Assembly: GCA_946885665.1 (NCBI GenBank)
Contig: CAMPGT010000209.1
Location: forward strand, 1-6,950
DNA from: an uncultured Chitinophagaceae bacterium
GTDB taxonomy: Bacteria; Bacteroidota; Bacteroidia; Chitinophagales; Chitinophagaceae
Direction of reading: 5' to 3'
DNA: 6,950 bases
Below the pieces are notes generated by a model, which was not told the DNA's origin, searched no databases, and worked only from the letters and a program-made list of their open reading frames with translations. Position numbers and translations under genes: made by a program. Positions 1 to 5,233 of this stretch are shown here, one piece after another. Each line of letters begins with the position of its first letter. The first letter of the stretch is position 1.

Positions 1-11
1 ACTGAAAACAT

Positions 12-67
12 TCTCACGTCTCACGATTGCCCATTGCCCATTGCCCTTTCCCCTCTGCCTACTGCCC
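12..67. repeat. Heptanucleotide short tandem repeat array (eight 7-bp units)
   Basis: Eight 7-bp units follow one another without a register break: TCTCACG twice (12-25), ATTGCCC three times perfectly (26-46), then TTTCCCC (47-53), TCTGCCT (54-60) and ACTGCCC (61-67). The last three are diverged relatives of the ATTGCCC unit, while TCTCACG is a different unit type sharing the same period. The array overruns the end of the minus-strand VOC gene, so its stop codon and last two or three codons lie within repeat units. Heptanucleotide repeats of this general kind (STRRs) are known from cyanobacterial genomes. Their occurrence here is read directly from the sequence, but their function is unknown. 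It could be replication-slippage DNA, a dispersed genomic repeat, or a mark of a past rearrangement at the gene end. Confidence 0.8.
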
Positions 68-481
68 CTTATTACTAAAATTAATCATCCACTTCACCCC
101 AAACTTATCTTCGAAAGATCCGAAATAATCTCCCCAAAACATATCCGCCATCGGCATCTCTACTTTTCCCCCGGCAGAAAGCCCATTAAACAAACGGTCT
201 GCTTCCTGGCGGCTGTCTGGAGCAACCGAGATGTAATTGTTGTTGCCCACATGCAGCACATGCCCCATCGAAGGAAAAATATCCGAAGCCATCAGGAACT
301 GCCCGTCGCCCAGTGGAATGGACACATGGATCACACGCTTCTTTTCATTTTCGGGAAGCTTGTCGTGGCCCGGCGCCTGGTCGCCCCGCTGCACGAACAA
401 TTCACCACCAAAAACAGATTGATAGAATGTCAATGCCTCTTCAGCATTGCCATCAAAATTCAAATAAGGATTGAGTTTCAT
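59..481 (-). CDS. VOC / PhnB-like (glyoxalase-fold) protein
   Basis: A 140-residue cytoplasmic protein of the vicinal-oxygen-chelate superfamily, of the type usually annotated PhnB-like or '3-demethylubiquinone-9 3-methyltransferase-like'. The N-terminus (residues 3-24, NPYLNFDGNAEEALTFY then VFGG) is the typical first beta-alpha unit, and the C-terminal block WGDYFGSFEDKFGVKW (116-131) is the family hallmark. Length is normal for a single two-module VOC protein. The frame stays open for 33 codons upstream, to 580. I chose the ATG at 481 because homology begins exactly there and the upstream part does not look like a protein domain. No Shine-Dalgarno sequence is present; the leader is A-rich, as is usual in Bacteroidota. 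The classical metal-binding residues of glyoxalase I are not obvious, and the specific reaction of this subfamily is generally unknown. The gene is divergent from the VKOR-like gene and ends inside a heptad repeat array. Confidence 0.9.
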   Translation of the reverse strand: MKLNPYLNFDGNAEEALTFYQSVFGGELFVQRGDQAPGHDKLPENEKKRVIHVSIPLGDGQFLMASDIFPSMGHVLHVGNNNYISVAPDSRQEADRLFNGLSAGGKVEMPMADMFWGDYFGSFEDKFGVKWMINFSNKGQ

Positions 482-501
482 TTCTTTTGTTTTTATGTGA
501 A

Positions 502-509
502 CAAAACTA
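502..509 (-). promoter_or_regulatory. Candidate -7 promoter element for the VOC gene
   Basis: Read on the minus strand, this is TAGTTTTG, an exact match to the Bacteroidota primary-sigma -7 consensus TAnnTTTG. It lies 20 bases upstream of the chosen ATG at 481, which would give a short leader. No TTG of the -33 element is found at the expected 19 or so bases upstream, so only half of the promoter signature is supported. A chance match within the 156-bp divergent region is possible. Confidence 0.35.
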
Positions 510-637
510 AGGTTGCAAATACTCTCCGGGCTGGGTTGATCGTGACAAATTGCAGGGGTGTTTGCGGCGTACTCCATCATCCCTCAAATGAAGCGTACCT
601 TTAAAGAGATGGTATTGAAACAAGCCAACAAAAGTAA

Positions 638-1198
638 ATGATCAACAACGAAAATTTACCACCCGGCTGGGATTACAATCCTTCCTCATGGTCGCAACGT
701 ATTCCGCTGGTTATCGTTGCGTTTATTGGATTCCTGATCGCTCTCTACCTGGGACTTTACCAGCTTGGCGTATTTTCCACCGTGTGGGAACCGTTTTTCG
801 GCGACGGCAGTCAAAAAGTGCTGCATTCGGTTGTATCGCGGGCGCTCCCTGTTCCTGACGGCATCATCGGTGCATTTGGTTATTTTCTCGATGTGGTTAC
901 CGGTATTATCGGAAAACAGGGCCGTTGGAAATCCAAACCATGGATCGTTGTGCTTTTTGGAATAGCCGTTGGTCCGTTGGGATTTGTGAGCGTGATGCTG
1001 GTGATCTTTCAACCCGTGCTGATAGGAGCGTGGTGCACATTATGCATCACTACGGCAGTTATTTCCGTGGTCATGATAAGCCCCGCAATGGATGAATTCC
1101 TGGCGAGCCTGCAACATCTTAAACGTGTAAAAACCGACGGCGGTTCGGCATGGAAAGCGTTTTGGGGAAAAGATCCTTTTACCGAAAAACAAAATTGA
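638..1198 (+). CDS. Vitamin K epoxide reductase (VKOR) family membrane protein
   Basis: A 186-residue integral membrane protein with about four hydrophobic segments (roughly 22-46, 73-92, 101-125, 126-148). It ends in a charged cytoplasmic tail. The segment GAWCTLC (130-136) carries the CxxC redox motif (C133, C136) at the start of the last helix, where VKOR enzymes keep the pair that reduces quinone. VKOR homologues normally transfer disulfides between quinone and a periplasmic thioredoxin-like partner, using a second cysteine pair in the loop after the first helix. Here that loop (about 47-72, with VWEPFFGDGS and HSVVSRALPVPD) has no cysteine, and C133 and C136 are the only cysteines in the protein. 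This matches a VKOR-like subgroup I recall as associated with SPW-repeat proteins. The start ATG at 638 has an A-rich leader and no Shine-Dalgarno sequence. The stop is one base before the ATG of the SPW gene, so the two are probably co-translated. Fold assignment is firm; oxidoreductase activity is uncertain. Confidence 0.85.
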   Translation: MINNENLPPGWDYNPSSWSQRIPLVIVAFIGFLIALYLGLYQLGVFSTVWEPFFGDGSQKVLHSVVSRALPVPDGIIGAFGYFLDVVTGIIGKQGRWKSKPWIVVLFGIAVGPLGFVSVMLVIFQPVLIGAWCTLCITTAVISVVMISPAMDEFLASLQHLKRVKTDGGSAWKAFWGKDPFTEKQN

Positions 1199-1199
1199 C

Positions 1200-1550
1200 A
1201 TGTGGGCAGCAATACTGAATATTATTCTGGGAATTTGGATCATCGTGGCGCCGGCCGTCCTGAATTTTGATGAAAACGCGGCAAACAATAATCACATCGT
1301 TGGGCCGCTTATCGTAACATTTGCCATTGTAGCCATCTGGGAAATAAACCGTTCAGTGAGTTACTTCAACCTTGTGGCCGGTATCTGGCTGGTGGCTGCA
1401 CCGTTTCTTTTATCATTCGATTCCTCCGCGGCCACCTGGGTGGACGTTGTATCGGGGGCGCTTGTTGCAGTAACCTCTCTCTTCAAAGGCCGCATCAGCA
1501 AAAAGTATGGCGGAGGATGGCGGTCGCTGGTTGACGGACCGGCCACATGA
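1200..1550 (+). CDS. SPW-repeat membrane protein
   Basis: A 116-residue membrane protein built of two copies of a helical hairpin. Residues 7-18 (NIILGIWIIVAP) and 57-68 (NLVAGIWLVAAP) align with a period of exactly 50 residues, each followed by a hydrophobic-Phe-Asp turn (NFD, SFD) and a second hydrophobic segment (about 33-48 and 80-95). This is the architecture of the SPW repeat family. The Ser-Pro-Trp triplet that names the family is degenerate here, with only the prolines P18 and P68 kept. The tail (97-116) is basic and glycine-rich. The function of the family is unknown. SPW domains occur with, and I believe sometimes fused to, other membrane domains. The gene begins one base after the VKOR-like stop codon with no Shine-Dalgarno sequence, which suggests translational coupling and a shared membrane role. 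It converges on the SDR gene, with four bases between the two stop codons. Confidence 0.85.
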   Translation: MWAAILNIILGIWIIVAPAVLNFDENAANNNHIVGPLIVTFAIVAIWEINRSVSYFNLVAGIWLVAAPFLLSFDSSAATWVDVVSGALVAVTSLFKGRISKKYGGGWRSLVDGPAT

Positions 1551-1554
1551 TTCA

Positions 1555-2562
1555 TTACTTTTTTTTCAAGATAAGCGTTGCTATTAACGACGCCAGGCAC
1601 ACACCTGCCAGCGATCTAATCGCCGTTCTGTTCATGCTTAACCAAAGGGTAAAACTTCTATCCGCTGCATTCTTTCCAAAGTCGCCATAGGCCCCACGGT
1701 CCTCCGCGATGGGTTGCCACAGGTTGTTTTTGCGGTCGCGTGCCACGGGTTGACCGGTCTGCTGTCCATCTACGGCGTTTCTCGCCAGCACCCAATCTCC
1801 TAACCAGGGCGCAATCTTGTTTCCGATGATGGCTTTATACGTAGGAAAACCTACCCACACATTCCGGCGGTTATGCGCCGCAGCAAAAACAATAGCCCTC
1901 GCCGCCACTTCGGGTTTATACACTTTGCCGAGCGGCTTCGGCTCATTGGGAAGTTTACTCAATACCCAGCCAAACTGCGTGGTATTCAATGCAGGCAGTT
2001 GCACCATGCACGTTTTGATGTTGCTCCTGTCGTGCAGCAGTTCCGAGCGCAGTGAATCATAAAAGCCTTCGATGCCATGCTTGCTGCCGCAATAGGCAGA
2101 TTGAAGAGGGATGCCGCGGTAGGCGAGAGCCGATCCCACAAGCACGATCGAACCGCTGTTGCGCGGCCGCATTCTTTTCAGGGCCGACATGGTCCCGTAC
2201 ACCGTTCCCAAATACGTTACTTCGGTTGCCCGTTTATATTCTTCAGGTGTAATGTCTTTGAACGGTGCGAACACGCTGTTCGAAACGTTGTTCACCCAAA
2301 CCGCTATCGGCCCCAGCTCTCTTTCCACCTGGTCGGCCGCTTGCTCAACCTGTTGCGCATCGGCCACATCACACAGTACCGGCAGGCCGGTACCGCCATA
2401 TTCTTCCACTTCTTTTTTGGTGCCTTCCAATTGCTCCGGACTTCTTGCGAGCAGCGCTATTTTGGCGCCGTGCTTCGCAAATTCCCAGGCCGTGGCCCTG
2501 CCAACACCGCCAGAGGCGCCGGTGATGACAACCACTTTGTCTTTAAAATAAGTTGTATTCAT
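1555..2562 (-). CDS. SDR-family NAD(P)-dependent oxidoreductase with C-terminal membrane segment
   Basis: A 335-residue classical-type short-chain dehydrogenase. It has the TGASGGVG cofactor motif (14-21), R40 at the end of the second strand (suggesting NADP(H) preference), D65 (CDVAD), the NNV variant of the NNAG motif at 91-93, catalytic S144, and Y157-x3-K161 (YCGSK). The Rossmann domain ends near residue 240, about the usual SDR size. The protein then continues for some 95 residues: a polar linker followed by a hydrophobic segment (about 314-331) and a Lys3 end. This predicts a cytoplasmic enzyme attached to the membrane by its tail, and suggests a lipid or other hydrophobic substrate. 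The true substrate is not known. Its ATG overlaps the stop of the upstream 206-residue gene by ATGA, so the two are translationally coupled. The last codons contain an uninterrupted run of eight A on the coding strand. Confidence 0.92.
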   Translation of the reverse strand: MNTTYFKDKVVVITGASGGVGRATAWEFAKHGAKIALLARSPEQLEGTKKEVEEYGGTGLPVLCDVADAQQVEQAADQVERELGPIAVWVNNVSNSVFAPFKDITPEEYKRATEVTYLGTVYGTMSALKRMRPRNSGSIVLVGSALAYRGIPLQSAYCGSKHGIEGFYDSLRSELLHDRSNIKTCMVQLPALNTTQFGWVLSKLPNEPKPLGKVYKPEVAARAIVFAAAHNRRNVWVGFPTYKAIIGNKIAPWLGDWVLARNAVDGQQTGQPVARDRKNNLWQPIAEDRGAYGDFGKNAADRSFTLWLSMNRTAIRSLAGVCLASLIATLILKKK

Positions 2563-3179
2563 TGTTTATTTTTAGCTACCAACCCGTCGGTCAGTTTTTT
2601 CCATTGAATTTTTGAGAATGCGAGGATGCCGCCGGTTCCTACCACAGCGTCCCTGATTTTTTCTGTTGCGGAATCTGCGGTGGTGTTTACTTTGGTGTTG
2701 CGATCGTAGATGGCTGCCGTTATTTTGTTCGCTTCCCGCGTAACCGTGAAGGTGCTAGTGGCAGAAGGTGAATAGAAATGCGAAACATCGTCATCACTGC
2801 CGCCGGGGCGCCGCGCCGGCCGCACCCTGAACCCGAAACTTTCAACGTCTTTATCATTACTGGATCCCATCTCTTCTATCTGCACCCAATCGAACCCTTT
2901 TCCGCTGTCGGTGCCGGGACCGGGGACATCTATCCTGATGTAGTCTCCTTTTTCTGCGTTCCTGTTCAATTCGGTACCAGATGCGTCAACCAGGCGGAAG
3001 TTCGCGGTGGGCGCACCGGAAAGACTGTGCCAGTTGTTTACATCCAGCAGTCTTTCTTTTGCTTTTTGGAAAAGTTGTTGTGCAGAAGAGAGGTCATCGA
3101 GTTCGGCATCGCTGGAAGTGTCAATGGTAAAGCCGGATTCCTGCCCGGGCACGATGCCCGTGTAATTCTTTTCCTCCAT
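2559..3179 (-). CDS. Conserved-type hypothetical protein, 206 aa, coupled to the SDR
   Basis: I do not recognise the family. The protein has no signal peptide and no transmembrane segment, so it is probably cytoplasmic. It starts with an acidic, low-complexity stretch (about 12-36). A short amphipathic helix (AQQLFQKAKERLLDVNNW, 33-50) follows, then a likely beta-rich domain containing GDYIRIDVPGPG (78-89), FDWVQIEE (96-103), HFYSPSATSTFTVTRE (134-149) and ITAAIYDRN (153-161). The C-terminus looks helical, with a conserved-looking AFSKIQWKKLTDGL (187-200). The aromatic/Pro/Gly-rich core could bind a ligand, but no catalytic motif is visible. It is real rather than a shadow: its TGA overlaps the ATG of the SDR (ATGA), and the composition is normal for a soluble protein. 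A GG-containing leader (AATAGGGC) just before the ATG is at best a weak ribosome site. It is probably a partner or accessory of the membrane-tailed SDR. Confidence 0.75.
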   Translation of the reverse strand: MEEKNYTGIVPGQESGFTIDTSSDAELDDLSSAQQLFQKAKERLLDVNNWHSLSGAPTANFRLVDASGTELNRNAEKGDYIRIDVPGPGTDSGKGFDWVQIEEMGSSNDKDVESFGFRVRPARRPGGSDDDVSHFYSPSATSTFTVTREANKITAAIYDRNTKVNTTADSATEKIRDAVVGTGGILAFSKIQWKKLTDGLVAKNKQ

Positions 3180-3189
3180 GCCCTATTAC

Positions 3190-3209
3190 AAAAAAAGTCG
3201 TGCCACTTT
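3190..3209 (-). terminator. Weak terminator-like hairpin after the AraC gene
   Basis: On the minus strand, 13 bases beyond the AraC stop codon, AAAGT and ACTTT (plus-strand 3205-3209 and 3194-3198) can pair around a six-base loop. The second arm merges into a run of seven T. The stem is only five A/T-rich base pairs, so termination would be inefficient. Because the next gene starts only 42 bases after the AraC stop, partial read-through is plausible. Confidence 0.2.
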
Positions 3210-3221
3210 CGGCTTCATCCA

Positions 3222-4076
3222 TCAAAGCGATGCCTTTTTATAGTTTGATCTGAACGCTCCCGGCTGGCATTTCTTGAATTTTTTAAACTGCCTGTAAAAG
3301 AACGGAACGTTTTCGAAGCCGGACTGGTAACACACCTCGTTGATGGATTTATCTGTCTCGATCAGCATTTTACACGCACTGTTGATCCTGTACTCATTAA
3401 GAAAGGTGAAGAAAGATTTGGTCATCGTTTTACTGAAAAACCTTGAAAACGATTCATCGGTCATATTCACTTCCGCAGCGACTTCCGCCAGCGAAATCTT
3501 GCGGCGAAAACTTTTACTGACAAACCTGTACACGGCGTTGATGCGCTCATTATTCGAGTGGTTCAGCTCGTATGAGAAGCCATTTTGGGTAAGCAGGCTG
3601 AAATTTTTCTCTACAGCGAGATACCTCAGCACCTGCATGAGAAGAATAAATTTTTCAAACTGATCGGCTTCCAGTATTTCCACGAGTTTCTTCTCTATGA
3701 TGGATGCCGCCTCTTTACTGAATTTGATTCCTTTGTCCGAATTTTTGAAAAGCTCCACGATCTCAGGGAACTGCCCGTTGTTGAGCCAGCCAATAAAATC
3801 CTGATCTAAAAAAATTACGATAGCTTTTGTTGATCCAACCTGCCCCGAATTTATCCAGCAGTGCGGAAGGTTCGATCCCAACAGCACGAGGTCGCGGTCA
3901 GAAAAGTTTTCCATGTTGTTGCCCACATAGCGCACACCCTGGCTGTTGGAAATAAAAGTAAGTTCGTATTCAGGATGATAGTGCCAGGGATAATCGAATT
4001 CCTGGTCGGTTTCCTGTTTTTCGATTCTGAACAGGCTGCGATTTTCTCTGGGAACAGGCTTGAAGGCAGCTTTCAT
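3222..4076 (-). CDS. AraC-family transcriptional regulator with N-terminal cupin sensor
   Basis: A 284-residue regulator. The N-terminal half is a cupin-type ligand-binding domain: WHYHPEYEL (31-39) has the H32-x-H34-x2-E37 pattern, and LLGSNLPHCW (65-74) is the usual second cupin motif. The C-terminal AraC/XylS DNA-binding domain (about 178-280) has two helix-turn-helix units, near 195-216 (ISLAEVAAEVNMTDESFSRFF) and near 244-266 (SINEVCYQSGFENVPFFYRQF), and the terminal PGAFR element (272-276) typical of the family. Regulators of this shape usually respond to sugars or sugar derivatives. It is transcribed divergently from the transporter/enolase-superfamily/DUF4380 cassette across 159 bases, the classical layout for a local regulator of that cassette. 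It is also co-directional with the 206-aa and SDR genes, which start 42 bases downstream, so it could be co-transcribed with them. The start ATG at 4076 has no Shine-Dalgarno sequence. Confidence 0.93.
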   Translation of the reverse strand: MKAAFKPVPRENRSLFRIEKQETDQEFDYPWHYHPEYELTFISNSQGVRYVGNNMENFSDRDLVLLGSNLPHCWINSGQVGSTKAIVIFLDQDFIGWLNNGQFPEIVELFKNSDKGIKFSKEAASIIEKKLVEILEADQFEKFILLMQVLRYLAVEKNFSLLTQNGFSYELNHSNNERINAVYRFVSKSFRRKISLAEVAAEVNMTDESFSRFFSKTMTKSFFTFLNEYRINSACKMLIETDKSINEVCYQSGFENVPFFYRQFKKFKKCQPGAFRSNYKKASL

Positions 4077-4100
4077 TTATAACTTTTGCAATGAATTTAG

Positions 4101-4174
4101 CAAAAAACGGGCGCCTGCTGAACAAAATAGTATAGAAAATGGTCGGAATCGGTTAAAACAACGGTTTTGCTACC
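4101..4174. promoter_or_regulatory. Candidate operator region between AraC gene and transporter operon
   Basis: The divergent spacer 4077-4235 must hold both promoters. Within it, CAAAAAACGG (4101-4110) and AAAACAACGG (4155-4164) match at 8 of 10 positions in direct orientation, 54 bases apart (about five helical turns). AraC-type proteins commonly bind direct repeats. The second copy is also part of a short dyad, AAAAC (4155-4159) and GTTTT (4164-4168), flanked by outer GGT and ACC. A GGCGCC palindrome sits at 4110-4115. No convincing -33/-7 promoter pair was found on either strand. The assignment rests on position and weak repeats only. Confidence 0.25.
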
Positions 4175-4235
4175 ACCTATTTTTACAAGGCGTCTGGAAT
4201 AAAGCATTTTGTAAATATTTATCTAAACTGCATTC

Positions 4236-5225
4236 ATGAACCCGGTAAAATCTGGAAAAACATTCGATTGGTCGCTCGTTATCCTTGTAAATTTTATGTG
4301 GGCAACACAGGTGCCTGTTATCCGCATGATCGGCGACAGCCTGAACGCGGTAACGGTGGCTTTTATTCCGATGATCTTCAGCACACTGATATTCCTCCCT
4401 GTGCTGTGGCTTGAAAATAAAAAAAGAAACGTCGGCTTCAGATGGAAATGGCGAGACATAAAATTCTTCGTGCTGCCGGCGTTTATCGGCGTGTTCGTGA
4501 TGCAATACGCATACACGATCGGCTCGCGCATGACCCTCGCTGCAAATGCCGGCATCATCACGCTCACTATACCGGTATTTGTAGCGCTCTTCGCGTCGCT
4601 GATGTTAAAGGAAAAACTGAATGTCGTGAGGATCATCAGTTTTTTGCTCGCCATCATTGGCGTGGTCATCACTTCGATTCCCGATCTGGCTTCATCTGAT
4701 TTCAGCGGTGCCGAGTTCCTTGCAGGCAATTTTGTTTTTTTATTTGCCTGCTGTTGCTGTGCTTTTTATAACACCTACTGCAAATTACTCGTCGATAAAA
4801 AATTTACAGAGCTGGAAATATTAGTTTATGGTTCCATCATCGCCAGCCTGTTGAGCATTCCGCTCCTGATATGGGTCGAACCCTTCAGTATTACTGCGTT
4901 GCTGGACGCCGGCGCCGTTCCTCTCTTGGGAATGCTGGAACTGAGCATCGTTGTTTACGGCGTTTCGATGCTGCTTTTCTTTTCTGTATTGAAAAGAATG
5001 GACGTCACCCAGGCCATACTGGGCAATTACCTTCTTCCATTTTTTATAGCCCTGCTCGGCGTATTGCTGTTGAATGAAAAAATTACGCTGCTGATGTTTT
5101 TGGGAGGAGCGTTGATCCTTGTTAGCACCCTGATGGTAACGATTTACGAAGAACGGTTGCTAAAGTTTTTCGGCCGCCCATGGAAGAACAATATTGAAAA
5201 AAGTACACTACGATCAATAAAATAA
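4236..5225 (+). CDS. EamA/DMT-superfamily transporter
   Basis: A 329-residue inner-membrane protein of the drug/metabolite transporter superfamily. It has two tandem EamA domains (about 13-148 and 161-303) of five helices each, giving ten transmembrane segments. The repeat shows in the matching ends of each half's fourth helix and loop, LKEKL (124-128) and LNEKI (279-283), a common EamA signature. An N-terminal pattern VNFMWATQVPVIR (18-30) is also typical. The C-terminus is a basic cytoplasmic tail. Family members move small metabolites such as amino acids, sugars and sugar acids, in either direction; substrate cannot be read from sequence. Four consecutive cysteines (172-175) lie in a membrane helix of the second half. 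The start ATG at 4236 has no Shine-Dalgarno sequence. The next gene begins 8 bases after the stop, so this is the first gene of an operon whose enzyme probably acts on the transported compound. Confidence 0.92.
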   Translation: MNPVKSGKTFDWSLVILVNFMWATQVPVIRMIGDSLNAVTVAFIPMIFSTLIFLPVLWLENKKRNVGFRWKWRDIKFFVLPAFIGVFVMQYAYTIGSRMTLAANAGIITLTIPVFVALFASLMLKEKLNVVRIISFLLAIIGVVITSIPDLASSDFSGAEFLAGNFVFLFACCCCAFYNTYCKLLVDKKFTELEILVYGSIIASLLSIPLLIWVEPFSITALLDAGAVPLLGMLELSIVVYGVSMLLFFSVLKRMDVTQAILGNYLLPFFIALLGVLLLNEKITLLMFLGGALILVSTLMVTIYEERLLKFFGRPWKNNIEKSTLRSIK

Positions 5226-5233
5226 CAGACTCA

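Noticed and set aside
12..67. CRISPR array or phage attachment site at the left edge
   Set aside because: The units are 7 bp with no spacers, and there is no cas gene, integrase or tRNA nearby.
482..580. 33-codon N-terminal extension of the VOC protein
   Set aside because: The frame is open, but family homology starts at the ATG at 481, and the extension would overlap the candidate promoter element.
596..603. TACCTTTA as a -7 promoter element for the VKOR-SPW pair
   Set aside because: It misses the final G of TAnnTTTG and has no TTG at a suitable upstream distance; too weak to list.
41..604. 187-codon plus-strand open frame antisense to the VOC gene
   Set aside because: It lies opposite a clear VOC protein, has no recognisable domain and starts within the repeat array; it is a shadow frame.
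2077..2607. 176-codon and 130-codon plus-strand frames antisense to the SDR gene
   Set aside because: The SDR motifs on the minus strand are complete; the plus-strand translations are Arg/Cys/Pro-rich without domain features.
2778..3248. 156-codon plus-strand frame antisense to the 206-aa gene
   Set aside because: This one deserved thought because the minus-strand protein is unknown. The minus-strand gene is chosen because it overlaps the SDR start by ATGA and has a normal soluble-protein composition.
4223..4729. 168-codon minus-strand frame antisense to the transporter
   Set aside because: It is opposite an unambiguous EamA protein and shows no family signature.
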